This document shows, piece after piece, positions 1 to 7,877 of a stretch of 64,000 bases of DNA. How positions within the stretch are numbered: position 1 is the stretch's first letter; every line of letters begins with the position of its first letter. Source of the stretch: Sporosarcina sp. FSL K6-1508 (lineage in GTDB: Bacteria > Bacillota > Bacilli > Bacillales_A > Planococcaceae); the NCBI RefSeq assembly GCF_038007465.1, contig NZ_JBBOXF010000001.1, forward strand, positions 894,501 through 958,500, read 5' to 3'. The position numbers and the translations under genes are program-made. The notes beneath the pieces are model-generated. The model was not told where the DNA came from. It was given only the letters and a program-made list of their open reading frames with translations, and made no database searches.

Positions 1-21
1 ATCCCTTTCTATTATGGAAAT

Positions 22-60
22 AAAAAAAGCATCTTCCTCGTTACTCGTAAGGAAGATGCT
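22..60 (-). terminator. Rho-independent terminator below the B12 riboswitch
   Basis: Read on the minus strand, a 10-bp stem (AGCATCTTCC / GGAAGATGCT) is followed directly by a run of seven T. It lies about 200 nt downstream of the cobalamin aptamer. It either is the riboswitch expression platform for a gene beyond the left edge, or ends the small frame at 59-223, whose stop codon touches the stem. Confidence 0.85.
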
Positions 61-223
61 AGTATGCGTAAATTTGTATGGTCGCTTGTTGCCGTAACGA
101 ATAATTCATAACCAGAAGAACACTATTGAAAGCATAGCGAAAGAAGAGGAATGGATTCCTCCTGTGTTTCTTTCCGATTACGTTTTCTCGTACGGCGGCT
201 TTTACAAGTAATTGCTCGATCAT
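59..223 (-). CDS. Putative 54-aa protein downstream of a B12 riboswitch
   Basis: An open frame of 54 codons runs from ATG at 223 to TAG at 59-61. It lies between the cobalamin riboswitch and a terminator, and its stop codon abuts the terminator stem. An AGGAGG lies 14 nt upstream of the ATG, somewhat far; an in-frame GTG overlaps that motif. The product is basic, starts MIEQLLVKAAVRENV, and has a hydrophobic, aromatic-rich centre (FLFFRYAF...VLLVMNY). I recognise no family. A frame of this length can occur by chance, and the region may only be the riboswitch expression platform. The placement inside a B12-controlled transcript is why it is listed. Confidence 0.3.
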   Translation of the reverse strand: MIEQLLVKAAVRENVIGKKHRRNPFLFFRYAFNSVLLVMNYSLRQQATIQIYAY

Positions 224-257
224 AGCCGCACTTAACACCTCCTATCCGCGTAGGGTA

Positions 258-442
258 TTGGTGTGTACTGAAATAGGCAGGTCTCCTGGCTCATGATCAT
301 CGCGTTCTTTTCCCTTCCCATTACGAATTAGTAACAGTGGAATTAAAAAGATTGCTCCCATTTACAGTTGCGGGACAGCGTCGGTTTTTCACCGAACTTC
401 CCATTTAAGCTTTCATACAAACGTAAAAAAGCACCTAATTTC
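258..442 (-). promoter_or_regulatory. Cobalamin (B12) riboswitch
   Basis: On the minus strand the conserved core around 364-394 reads GGTGAAAA...CCGACGCTGTCCCGC followed by AACTGTAA. The B12-box-like 3' part at 273-295 contains GAGCCAGGAGACCTGCC. The ends (about 431-442 and 258-266) can pair to form P1. This is the standard AdoCbl aptamer. It controls leftward transcription, so the main regulated gene probably starts beyond position 1; cobalt/B12 uptake or a B12-related enzyme is usual for the class. The terminator at 22-60 is the likely off switch. Confidence 0.93.
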
Positions 443-595
443 TACACGTTATTCAGTTGTGCTTTTACTATAACATACATATCGTCCGACTTAACGCGAT
501 TGCTAAACAAGGGACATATTATTGGCCCTTTACCGCAAATTTGGACAAGAAAAGTTCTATCTACCTTACTATACTCAACTTAAGGGGGATAGAAA

Positions 596-1828
596 ATGAA
601 CAGATTAAAAACAACAGATCCATATCGAGTTTACATTTTTACATGCTTCTTATCGCAATTGTTTTTCACATTTATATTTACGGTGAACCTGTTGTATCAT
701 GTGCAAACTGTAAAGCTTGATCCGCTACAACTCGTGTTAATAGGGACTGTTTTGGAGCTATCCGTTTTTCTTTTTGAGATTCCAACTGGAGTTGTTTCGG
801 ATTTGAAAAGCCGGAAGTTATCTATAATAATTGGGTATATTTTAATAGGAATCGGTTTTTTAATTGAAGGGGTATTTCCCTATTTTGTAACGGTGCTAGT
901 GGCTCAAATCGCATGGGGGATTGGCTATACCTTTACTAGTGGCTCTCAGCAAGCCTGGATTGCGGATGAAATAGGGGAGGAACGTGCTTCGCAGGCATTT
1001 ATAAAAGGAGCAAAGGCTGGAAACCTCGGCCAAGTCATAGCAATTCCGCTAAGTATTGCTATGGGCTTTTTCATGATTAACTTGCCAATCATTATCGGTG
1101 GGCTATGCATGGTTGGATTGGCCGTCTATTTAATGATTTTCATGAAAGAAGAAAACTTTAAACCATTAGATAAAGAAGAAAGAATATCTACATGGGAGAG
1201 TATGAAGGGAAATATGGGCAAAATTGTTTTCCATTCTAAAGCTAGTTTCATCATGCGAATGCTATTCCTTATCGCTTTAGTCGTTGGATTTTATAGCGAA
1301 GGTTTTGACCGTTTATGGATCTCACATTTTTTTGAAGGCTCAAATATATCAACGTTAACGGATGAAAAATTAGTCGTGATAATGGGGGGCATTCAATTTA
1401 TTGTCGTGCTCGTTTCCTTTGCAGCACTCCACTTTTTGAATCGAAGTGCAATCCACCAGAATTTAAGACGCATCTACGTTGTTCTTTTTGTAGCAAGTTT
1501 TCTAATCGTCATTTCATTAATTGGTTTTGCGTACTCAACTTACGTGATCAGCTTGCTAATCTTTTATGTGATTATCCAAGTAACAAGGCAAGTCATGTAT
1601 CCATTAGAAGACATTTGGCTTAATAAAATTATTCCTGATTCCTCTACACGGGCAACGTTCTTTTCGGTAAAAGGCCAAGTGGATGCCATTGGTCAAATTG
1701 GAGGAGGTCCGATAATTGGAGTTGTAGCGTCAACCTTTACAATAAAAATCGCACTCATTGTTAGTGCAATTTTATTAACTCCAGTATTGTTTCTATATAA
1801 AATAATTTTGAATAAATCTAGAGGGTGA
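596..1828 (+). CDS. MFS transporter, probable drug or multidrug efflux
   Basis: 410 aa with about 12 hydrophobic segments. Motif A of the major facilitator superfamily sits in the loop after TM2 (GVVSDLKSRK, near residue 65). TM4/5 carry glycine-rich stretches typical of drug:H+ antiporters (GIGYTFTSGSQQAW). The start is ATG with GGGGGA seven bases upstream. It is an integral membrane permease; substrate cannot be read from sequence, and the closest general type is the macrolide/tetracycline-like group. It converges on the AraC-type gene, and its stop codon lies inside the shared terminator stem. Confidence 0.8.
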   Translation: MNRLKTTDPYRVYIFTCFLSQLFFTFIFTVNLLYHVQTVKLDPLQLVLIGTVLELSVFLFEIPTGVVSDLKSRKLSIIIGYILIGIGFLIEGVFPYFVTVLVAQIAWGIGYTFTSGSQQAWIADEIGEERASQAFIKGAKAGNLGQVIAIPLSIAMGFFMINLPIIIGGLCMVGLAVYLMIFMKEENFKPLDKEERISTWESMKGNMGKIVFHSKASFIMRMLFLIALVVGFYSEGFDRLWISHFFEGSNISTLTDEKLVVIMGGIQFIVVLVSFAALHFLNRSAIHQNLRRIYVVLFVASFLIVISLIGFAYSTYVISLLIFYVIIQVTRQVMYPLEDIWLNKIIPDSSTRATFFSVKGQVDAIGQIGGGPIIGVVASTFTIKIALIVSAILLTPVLFLYKIILNKSRG

Positions 1829-1846
1829 ATTGTTCACCCCTTTTGT
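1824..1846. terminator. Short terminator between convergent genes
   Basis: GGGTGAA-TTG-TTCACCC forms a 7-bp stem followed by CTTTT on the plus strand. It includes the stop codon of the upstream MFS gene and reaches into the 3' end of the AraC-type gene. Confidence 0.6.
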
Positions 1847-2703
1847 CTTACTTTTATCGGTAGGTAGATTTCCATATAGATTTTTTCGTACTCCCAGTCA
1901 TGACAGCGTTCGTCATAATATTCAAAGTCAAAGCCTGTTTCATCGACTTCATAAAAAGATTGAGGTAACCAGTCTTCCAAAATATAGTGCCAAGTTCCTT
2001 TGATGGAAGAGACAAACTGCTCTACTTTAACGAGTGGAGTCCTAAAAACCGCATAAGTTGCATCTGTTATTTGCAACTTTGTCAGTCCGACGGGCAGTTG
2101 AACATCTTGATCGTAATTTACTGCGAATAAATAAGTAAATCTGTCTTCTATTTCTGTACTGCTTAAATTTATACAATACTCACCATGTTTTTTGGGAGAT
2201 AATGCTTCGTACAGCATTCGTTCGATGGATTCATCTGGGGAAATTCTTTGGTCCCAAAAGGCAGGGGCGTCTCTTGTATAACAGATGTTTTCAATAGCAC
2301 TTTCAAATGTTTTACCTGCAATTGTAAAGGCTTGCTTCTGAACAATTTTAGGTTGCATAACAATGCCGCCTACCTTTTTTTGATCGAGACTCAATAGATC
2401 AATTTTCTGAGGTAAGGATAGTGGGCAGTGGAGTCTGTATAGGCTTGGAGGGCTACCAAAACATTTCTTGAAGGCTCTTGTAAAACCGGAATGCGTTTCA
2501 AATCCATATTCCAAAGCGATTTGAATAATCTTTCCACCCTTTACTAATTCATATAACGCGTATTGTAGCTTTCTTTTTAAGACATAATCCATAATCGTAT
2601 AACCAATATGTTTATCAAAAATCCTATAAAAGTGATAAGGAGAATAGCCAACCATTTTCGCTAGGTCCTCAGCTTTAATGTCATCTTTAATATGATTCTC
2701 CAC
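1834..2703 (-). CDS. AraC family regulator with GyrI-like effector domain
   Basis: 289 aa from the first possible GTG. Residues 1-95 are a two-helix-turn-helix AraC DNA-binding domain (DLAKMVGYSPYHFYRIF; IALEYGFETHSGFTRAFKK). Residues 110-289 look like a GyrI-like ligand-binding domain, as in Rob/BmrR-type regulators, so it probably senses a small hydrophobic compound. The reading frame continues upstream without a stop, encoding IQQLILLQQVIDYV, which resembles the first helix of AraC domains. No ATG, GTG or TTG is available there, and the GTG at 2703 has no Shine-Dalgarno site. The true start may be a rare codon (ATT/ATC around 2724-2742), or a start has been lost. Confidence 0.8.
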   Translation of the reverse strand: MENHIKDDIKAEDLAKMVGYSPYHFYRIFDKHIGYTIMDYVLKRKLQYALYELVKGGKIIQIALEYGFETHSGFTRAFKKCFGSPPSLYRLHCPLSLPQKIDLLSLDQKKVGGIVMQPKIVQKQAFTIAGKTFESAIENICYTRDAPAFWDQRISPDESIERMLYEALSPKKHGEYCINLSSTEIEDRFTYLFAVNYDQDVQLPVGLTKLQITDATYAVFRTPLVKVEQFVSSIKGTWHYILEDWLPQSFYEVDETGFDFEYYDERCHDWEYEKIYMEIYLPIKVRQKG

Positions 2704-2881
2704 ATAATCGATAACTTGTTGCAGTAAAATTAACTGTTGGATATGAACCGCCCGCCTCTTAAATTTATAAAAGATATATGACCATCAAGATTCAACCGTG
2801 AATGAAGTGACAGAAAAACAACTCAAAACAACTCTATCATGAACACAATATCGAAAGCATAAGTATTTTTAAAAGTTTTAC

Positions 2882-3292
2882 AACTATGTATGTTGAATTA
2901 AAGAATCCCATTAGAATCTGCTGTGGTGCTCACTAATGAGAGAGTTGTAATTCGGGGTGAGGATTGTAGATCGCTTGGCGCTTTGGGGATGCCTTCCGCG
3001 ACCCCTTTGCCGCGCCTGCGCTAGGGTGTTTATTATTGAGAGAAATGTGATTTCGAGATATATATGTCGAGATTATAAGTGATCACTAGTTGATACTACT
3101 TATAGTCAAGAAAGACGCACTCCAGGTTGCAGATTTCATCACAGCTAATGAAATGCGCTTTCTCAAATAGACCATCCAGCGCAGGCGCGTCTTCGTGGTA
3201 GCTGGGGCGATAAGACTGAAAGGGATCTTCTTTCTGGCTTATCGCGGGAGGCATCCACAAAGCGTCGAAGCGGTATTGGTAGGAGTTCTAAT
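2882..3292. repeat. Dispersed structured repeat, family A, copy 1
   Basis: About 410 bp with a clear homologue at 49055-49506 and no convincing protein coding. It has nested inverted repeats: outer arms 2973-2993 and 3250-3271 (GCTTGGCGCTTTGGGGATGCC against GGCATCCACAAAGCGTCGAAGC), second arms 3009-3022 with 3178-3189, and hairpins 3109-3119/3154-3163 and 3207-3214/3238-3245. It could be a non-autonomous fold-back element or a structured RNA. It occupies most of the 2704-3389 gap; the remainder holds only the Shine-Dalgarno site of the next gene. Confidence 0.85.
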
Positions 3293-3389
3293 CTTGATAC
3301 TTTTTCAGCGGCCTCCCAAAAGCCCTTGTAAAACGCATACGTCGTATTCATTTGTTCAACATATGTCGTCAAACTAGGAGGATTCGAGC

Positions 3390-4202
3390 ATGAAAAATCT
3401 TTCAACTATAATCCAGGATTTGATAGAAAACACGACAGGTACGTGGGGAATCGTTCTAGAGGATTTGGATTTACATGACAAGTGGATTTGGAATGGCAAT
3501 GAAGTGTTTTATGCGGCTAGTGTGATTAAGGTGCCAATTATGGCGGCCGTTTTCTCCGCTATTCAAAGAGAATCTATGAAATTGAGTGATCAGATTTTAT
3601 TGGAAAAAGAAGATTTTGTCGGCGGTTCGGGTGTACTTCAACATTTGACACCGGGAACCTCTTTGACCTTATATGACCTCATCACTTTGATGATTATACA
3701 AAGTGATAATACAGCAACGAATATTCTTATTGATCTCATCGGGGTTGAAGACATTCAACAAACGATGAGAGAGGCTGGCATGGAAAAGAGTACATTTTAT
3801 AATAAACTGATGACACAATCCATTATAACGAAAGGCATCAATCAGGTTACGGCTCTAGATATGGCCAAACTGTTAAAAGAAATTGTGACAGGAAGAATGG
3901 TATCGGCCTATGCGGGGGTGCAAATGATTGAGATTATGAAAAAACAGCAAATTAGAGACTGTCTGCCAGAAAAACTACCTTCTCCATATTCAGCTCTTAT
4001 GAATGGGGAAGTTAGATGGGATTTGGCTAACAAAACCGGATGGATACCGAGTGTTCGCCATGATGTAGGAATCTTTTACGTAGGCCAACGAAAATTGATT
4101 GCCTCTGTTTTATCAAAAGAAGTAGATGATTTACAGTCAAAACAGATACTGGCGGATATAGGGTTGGAGATCTATAACTATTTAATAACAAACGAAAAAT
4201 AG
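3390..4202 (+). CDS. Serine hydrolase of the class A beta-lactamase fold
   Basis: 270 aa. All three penicillin-recognising motifs are present: SVIK (SxxK) with catalytic Ser44 and Lys47, SDN at 105-107, and KTG at 215-217. The size equals a mature class A enzyme, but no signal peptide precedes residue 1, so the product appears cytoplasmic or exported by another route. It may be a beta-lactamase-related hydrolase (Beta-lactamase2 family) rather than a resistance enzyme. GGAGG lies nine bases before the ATG. The gene follows repeat copy A1 and precedes a methyltransferase by 130 bp, with no terminator between. Confidence 0.82.
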   Translation: MKNLSTIIQDLIENTTGTWGIVLEDLDLHDKWIWNGNEVFYAASVIKVPIMAAVFSAIQRESMKLSDQILLEKEDFVGGSGVLQHLTPGTSLTLYDLITLMIIQSDNTATNILIDLIGVEDIQQTMREAGMEKSTFYNKLMTQSIITKGINQVTALDMAKLLKEIVTGRMVSAYAGVQMIEIMKKQQIRDCLPEKLPSPYSALMNGEVRWDLANKTGWIPSVRHDVGIFYVGQRKLIASVLSKEVDDLQSKQILADIGLEIYNYLITNEK

Positions 4203-4333
4203 GATAAATAATGTAGCAGAATTTTAAATTCAAATAAAGGGGAAATAAGCAGTTTCCTCGAAATGAAGTGTTAGAAAGGTATTTGTATGAACGGTATTTC
4301 ACTAAATACTTTACATAAAAATGAGGTGTCTAA

Positions 4334-5185
4334 ATGAGTGATTTTACGATAGGAACCATTGTAGAATGTATGGCGTCCAATGAAGACTTGAATATGAGGG
4401 ATATTCAACGAGTTCAGACGGAGCATCGTCTTAAGCTTGTAGAGTTCTGGGGAATCAAAGAAGGAAGCCGCGTGTTAGAAATTGGTTGTGGGCAAGGTGA
4501 TACGACGGCTGCCTTAGCGTATGCTGTTGGGAAAGAAGGGTTCGTCCATGGTATAGATATTGCGTCTTCCGATTACGGGGCCCCCTTAACACTTGGGGAT
4601 TCCGCACATTACTTACAGAGATCAACGTTAGGGAAACAGCTAAAGATGGAGTTCGACATAGACATTTTATCGGCAGAAATTGATTTCCCGAAAAATAGTT
4701 TTGACTATATTGTTTTCTCGCATTGCTCCTGGTATTTAAAATCATTTGAGGAATTGGAAGCAATGCTAACAAAGATTAAAAAATGGGGTAAGAGCTTATG
4801 TTTTGCCGAATGGGACTCAAGAATTGAAATGATTGAACAATATCCACATTTCTTAGCTGTGCTCATTCAATCCCAATATGAGTGTTTCAAAGAAAGCAGT
4901 CTCTCGAATGTGCGTACATTATTTACGCCAACAGATGTTAGGCGTATTGCGGAAAGGGCGGATTGGACGATTACTAATGAACAATCAATCCATTCGCCTC
5001 AGTTGCAAGATGCTGAATGGGAAATTGCCATGACGGTTGCTGATTACAAAGAGGAGATTAAGTACCTTATTAATTTGCCTGATAAACTAAAATTGCTTAT
5101 TCAATCCGAAGTGATTTTATTAGAAGAGGCGCAAAAGAATCATGCAATTAAACCGTTGTCCACATATGTATTTATTGCAGAGTAA
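4334..5185 (+). CDS. SAM-dependent class I methyltransferase
   Basis: 283 aa. The N-terminal half holds a Rossmann-type SAM site: motif I RVLEIGCGQGDTT at about residues 45-57 and an acidic strand end in GIDIAS. The segment around residue 125 (FDYIVFSHCSWYL) matches motif post-II/IV of small-molecule methyltransferases. GAGGTG precedes the ATG. The acceptor substrate is not evident. The preceding hydrolase gene is co-oriented but 130 bp away, so co-transcription is possible and unproven. Confidence 0.8.
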   Translation: MSDFTIGTIVECMASNEDLNMRDIQRVQTEHRLKLVEFWGIKEGSRVLEIGCGQGDTTAALAYAVGKEGFVHGIDIASSDYGAPLTLGDSAHYLQRSTLGKQLKMEFDIDILSAEIDFPKNSFDYIVFSHCSWYLKSFEELEAMLTKIKKWGKSLCFAEWDSRIEMIEQYPHFLAVLIQSQYECFKESSLSNVRTLFTPTDVRRIAERADWTITNEQSIHSPQLQDAEWEIAMTVADYKEEIKYLINLPDKLKLLIQSEVILLEEAQKNHAIKPLSTYVFIAE

Positions 5186-5279
5186 TAGGGTTGCTGCAAT
5201 TGTAAAATTTTGATTTTTCCTTATTTTTCAATGTCCCTTATTGTACACTGTACGTATGGAGTGAAGGGGGAATGAAAGT

Positions 5280-6536
5280 GTGAAAAGGTATAGTAAAGAG
5301 GAGAACAGCTGGATTTTCTATGATTGGGCGAACTCTGCGTATTCGATTATTATTACGACTGCGGTGTTTCCGCTGTACTATAAGGCGGTTGCGACGGATG
5401 CCGGTGTGAGTATGTCGAATTCGACTGCGTATTTGGGGTATACGGTTGCCATTGCGACGTTCATACTGGCGCTGATTGGCCCTCTTTTAGGAACGATTGC
5501 GGACTATGAAGGATTAAAGAAAAAGTTCTTTCTATTCTTTTTCCTGATGGGGACAGCCGCTACAGTTTCTCTGGCATTCGTACCGAGTGGCAACTGGTTA
5601 TGGTTATTGATTATTTACACGATTACCGCCGTAGGTTTTCACGGGGCTAATATATTTTACGATGCATTTTTAGTTGACGTCACGCCGGAAGAGCGGATGA
5701 ATAAGATATCTGCACGGGGCTTTGGGTTAGGGTATATCGGGAGCACGATTCCATTCATTATTAGTATTGCGATCATTCTTTTGGCTGATAACGAAATTAT
5801 CCCTCTTGCAACATCAACTGCCAGCAGGATAGCCTTTGTTATTACAGCGACTTGGTGGTTCGTGTTCACAATTCCAATGCTCAAAAATGTACATCAAATT
5901 CATGGTATTAAGCGTGAACCGAATTTGCTGACTAGTGGTTTTAGGCGTCTAGGCGGTACATTTAAAGAGATTCGGAAATACCGGACAGTATTTTTATTTC
6001 TGTTGGCTTATTTCTTCTATATAGATGGAGTTGGAACGATCATTTCAATGTCCACAGCGTACGGGACTGATTTAGGGATTAGCGCAACGAATCTTCTAAT
6101 TATCTTGTTTGTCACGCAGGTTGTGGCGGCGCCTTTCGCAATTCTTTACGGTAAATTGGCCCAGAAGTTCACAGGAAAAAAGATGCTATACGTGGGGATC
6201 TGTGTTTATATCATTGTTTGCATTTATGCGTTCTTCATGAAATCGACAATGGATTTCTGGGTATTAGCAATGCTTGTTGCCACGTCACAAGGCGGTATTC
6301 AGGCACTTAGCCGTTCATATTTTGCGAGGCTTGTGCCGAAAGAAAAGTCCAATGAATTTTTTGGCTTCTATAACATTTTCGGCAAATTTGCATCGGTTAT
6401 GGGGCCATTGCTTGTAGGGGTGACCGCCCAGCTAACAGGAAGTTCTGCGTATGGGGTCTTCAGCCTTATTATCCTGTTTATTATCGGAATCATTATTCTC
6501 TCGCGGGTACCTGAACCGGATACGAAAGTTATTTAA
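5280..6536 (+). CDS. MFS transporter of the UMF1/Atg22-like family
   Basis: 418 aa with about 12 membrane segments. The N-terminal signature ENSWIFYDWANSAYSIIITTAVFPLYY is diagnostic of the UMF1 (Atg22-like) family, whose fungal members export amino acids from the vacuole. The bacterial function is mostly unknown. The start is GTG at 5280, since the ATG at 5272 is stopped after two codons. GGGGGA lies upstream. It is followed by its own terminator, so it is probably monocistronic. Confidence 0.82.
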   Translation: MKRYSKEENSWIFYDWANSAYSIIITTAVFPLYYKAVATDAGVSMSNSTAYLGYTVAIATFILALIGPLLGTIADYEGLKKKFFLFFFLMGTAATVSLAFVPSGNWLWLLIIYTITAVGFHGANIFYDAFLVDVTPEERMNKISARGFGLGYIGSTIPFIISIAIILLADNEIIPLATSTASRIAFVITATWWFVFTIPMLKNVHQIHGIKREPNLLTSGFRRLGGTFKEIRKYRTVFLFLLAYFFYIDGVGTIISMSTAYGTDLGISATNLLIILFVTQVVAAPFAILYGKLAQKFTGKKMLYVGICVYIIVCIYAFFMKSTMDFWVLAMLVATSQGGIQALSRSYFARLVPKEKSNEFFGFYNIFGKFASVMGPLLVGVTAQLTGSSAYGVFSLIILFIIGIIILSRVPEPDTKVI

Positions 6537-6547
6537 AGAAATTATAG

Positions 6548-6586
6548 AGCGAGGCGCATATGCTGTAATATGTCCTCGCTTTTTTA
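6548..6586 (+). terminator. Rho-independent terminator
   Basis: AGCGAGG pairs with CCTCGCT, with an inner CATAT/ATATG extension, followed by a T6 run. It ends the UMF1-type transporter transcript. Confidence 0.88.
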
Positions 6587-6671
6587 GATAATAGACAGAT
6601 AGAGAGTCAAATGAATTGTGAAGGCAGGCCGCGTTATGTCAAAAGTTAGTTAAATAATTGTGGGGAGATGT

Positions 6672-7034
6672 GTGAAAATTAGAATTAGCGATTTTATTAA
6701 GCAGATAAAAACGACAAAAGATACAGTTCGGCATTATGAAGAACTTGATCTAATGCGGCCGGTTTGGATAAATGGAACAAGGGATTACACGGATAAAGAT
6801 CAGAATGACTTTTATGCTATAAAAGAAATGCAGTCGATGGGATTGTCGTTAAAAGATATTCAGGCCATCTTTGAAATTAAAAGAAATGACGGCTGCGGTT
6901 CTGAACAATTAATAGAGGGCGTTTTAAATAGTTTGAATTGCGAGCTGAAACTTATATCCGAAGCGGAGGAAGAGCTTAACAAGAAAAGGCTCTTGATTCA
7001 AGGATTGGTGAAGGATCTAGAGGAGTTAGGCTGA
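6672..7034 (+). CDS. MerR family transcriptional regulator
   Basis: 120 aa starting at GTG 6672, chosen because GGGGAG lies about five bases upstream; an in-frame GTG at 6660 lacks such a site. The N-terminal winged helix-turn-helix is clear (TTKDTVRHYEELDLMRP...DYTDKD, residues 14-45), followed by the MerR wing (IKEMQSMGLSLKDI) and a dimerising coiled coil (about 75-118). One cysteine (DGCGS) is present but there is no metal-binding C-terminal cluster, so the effector is unknown. It sits alone between two terminators. Confidence 0.82.
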   Translation: MKIRISDFIKQIKTTKDTVRHYEELDLMRPVWINGTRDYTDKDQNDFYAIKEMQSMGLSLKDIQAIFEIKRNDGCGSEQLIEGVLNSLNCELKLISEAEEELNKKRLLIQGLVKDLEELG

Positions 7035-7053
7035 ATTTTAAAATGTAAGAAAA

Positions 7054-7077
7054 AAGAAGAGGAAATCTCCTCTTCTT
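7054..7077. terminator. Bidirectional terminator
   Basis: Perfect 10-bp stem AAGAAGAGGA-AATC-TCCTCTTCTT. T-rich stretches lie on both outer sides, so it can stop the MerR gene from the left and the CBS gene from the right. Confidence 0.85.
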
Positions 7078-7709
7078 CAGTTTCTCTTTTCAATTTTATC
7101 GACCTGCAAAATTCGAAAGCCTTCTTTTTCAAGTTTTTCTTTCAACTTATCGATTTCAGCATCAGTCTTACCACCCTCAAGAGTGAGAACTACTCTTCGA
7201 GCAAGGACAGAGCCGTTATCCAACGTGAACATTCCTTCGATATGTTCGCCACGTAACGTTTTCGTCAACTTTTCAATCATACCTTTAGCTTCAGTTGAAG
7301 ATATTGTAAGATTGATACCCCCCGTTTTTAATCCGAAGGCATCTCCTAGTACACTTTCAACTTTGTTATGCGTTAAAATCCCGACAAGTTTGCCATGCTC
7401 GACAACACTTAAAAAAGGCAAGGCCTTAATTTGGATGAGTGCAGTTAAAAAAGAAGAACGCTCTGTTATAAATATATCCTGATGCATCAGCAGATGATCA
7501 ATTCGCTCGCTTTTCTCACCATTTTCTTCATAAAGATATTCAATCAAGTGGACTTTATAAATCATACCTTTATAGTTGTCTTCACTGTCTACAACCGGAA
7601 TACATCTGTACCCGCTCGCATTGATGGCATCCAGTGCTTCACCTACAGTTTGATTGCTATTTACAGTAGCGACTCCTAGTCTCTCCATTAGCAGGTCTCT
7701 TACATGCAT
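7077..7709 (-). CDS. Tandem CBS-domain protein, CbpA-like
   Basis: 210 aa. Two CBS motifs fill residues 1-125 (MHVRDLLMERLGVATV; LLMHQDIFITERSSFLTAL...VEHGKLVGILTHNKV). An ACT-like domain follows at about 130-207 (GGINLTISSTEAKGMIEKL). This CBS-CBS-ACT layout and length match c-di-AMP-binding CbpA of Listeria and related Firmicutes, so it is probably a cytosolic nucleotide sensor. The assignment is by architecture only. AGGAGGA precedes the ATG. It is transcribed away from the IS insertion, which lies 180 bp upstream of its start. Confidence 0.75.
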   Translation of the reverse strand: MHVRDLLMERLGVATVNSNQTVGEALDAINASGYRCIPVVDSEDNYKGMIYKVHLIEYLYEENGEKSERIDHLLMHQDIFITERSSFLTALIQIKALPFLSVVEHGKLVGILTHNKVESVLGDAFGLKTGGINLTISSTEAKGMIEKLTKTLRGEHIEGMFTLDNGSVLARRVVLTLEGGKTDAEIDKLKEKLEKEGFRILQVDKIEKRN

Positions 7710-7877
7710 AATTATTCCTCCTCATTCAATAAGTGTCTGTATTATCACAATTTTTAATCTATGATACTATTAGTATAATCAAAACTTGGAAAGCAGTACA
7801 ACTAATTATACAACAATATTTCTAAGTTAATGATGCGTATTGCCTCTAAAATGGTTTCTACTTTTATTTTTAAATTA

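Noticed and set aside
3163..3405. Open frames (60-80 codons) in repeat A copy 1
   Set aside because: They are not conserved in copy 2, lack ribosome sites, and fall on inverted-repeat arms.
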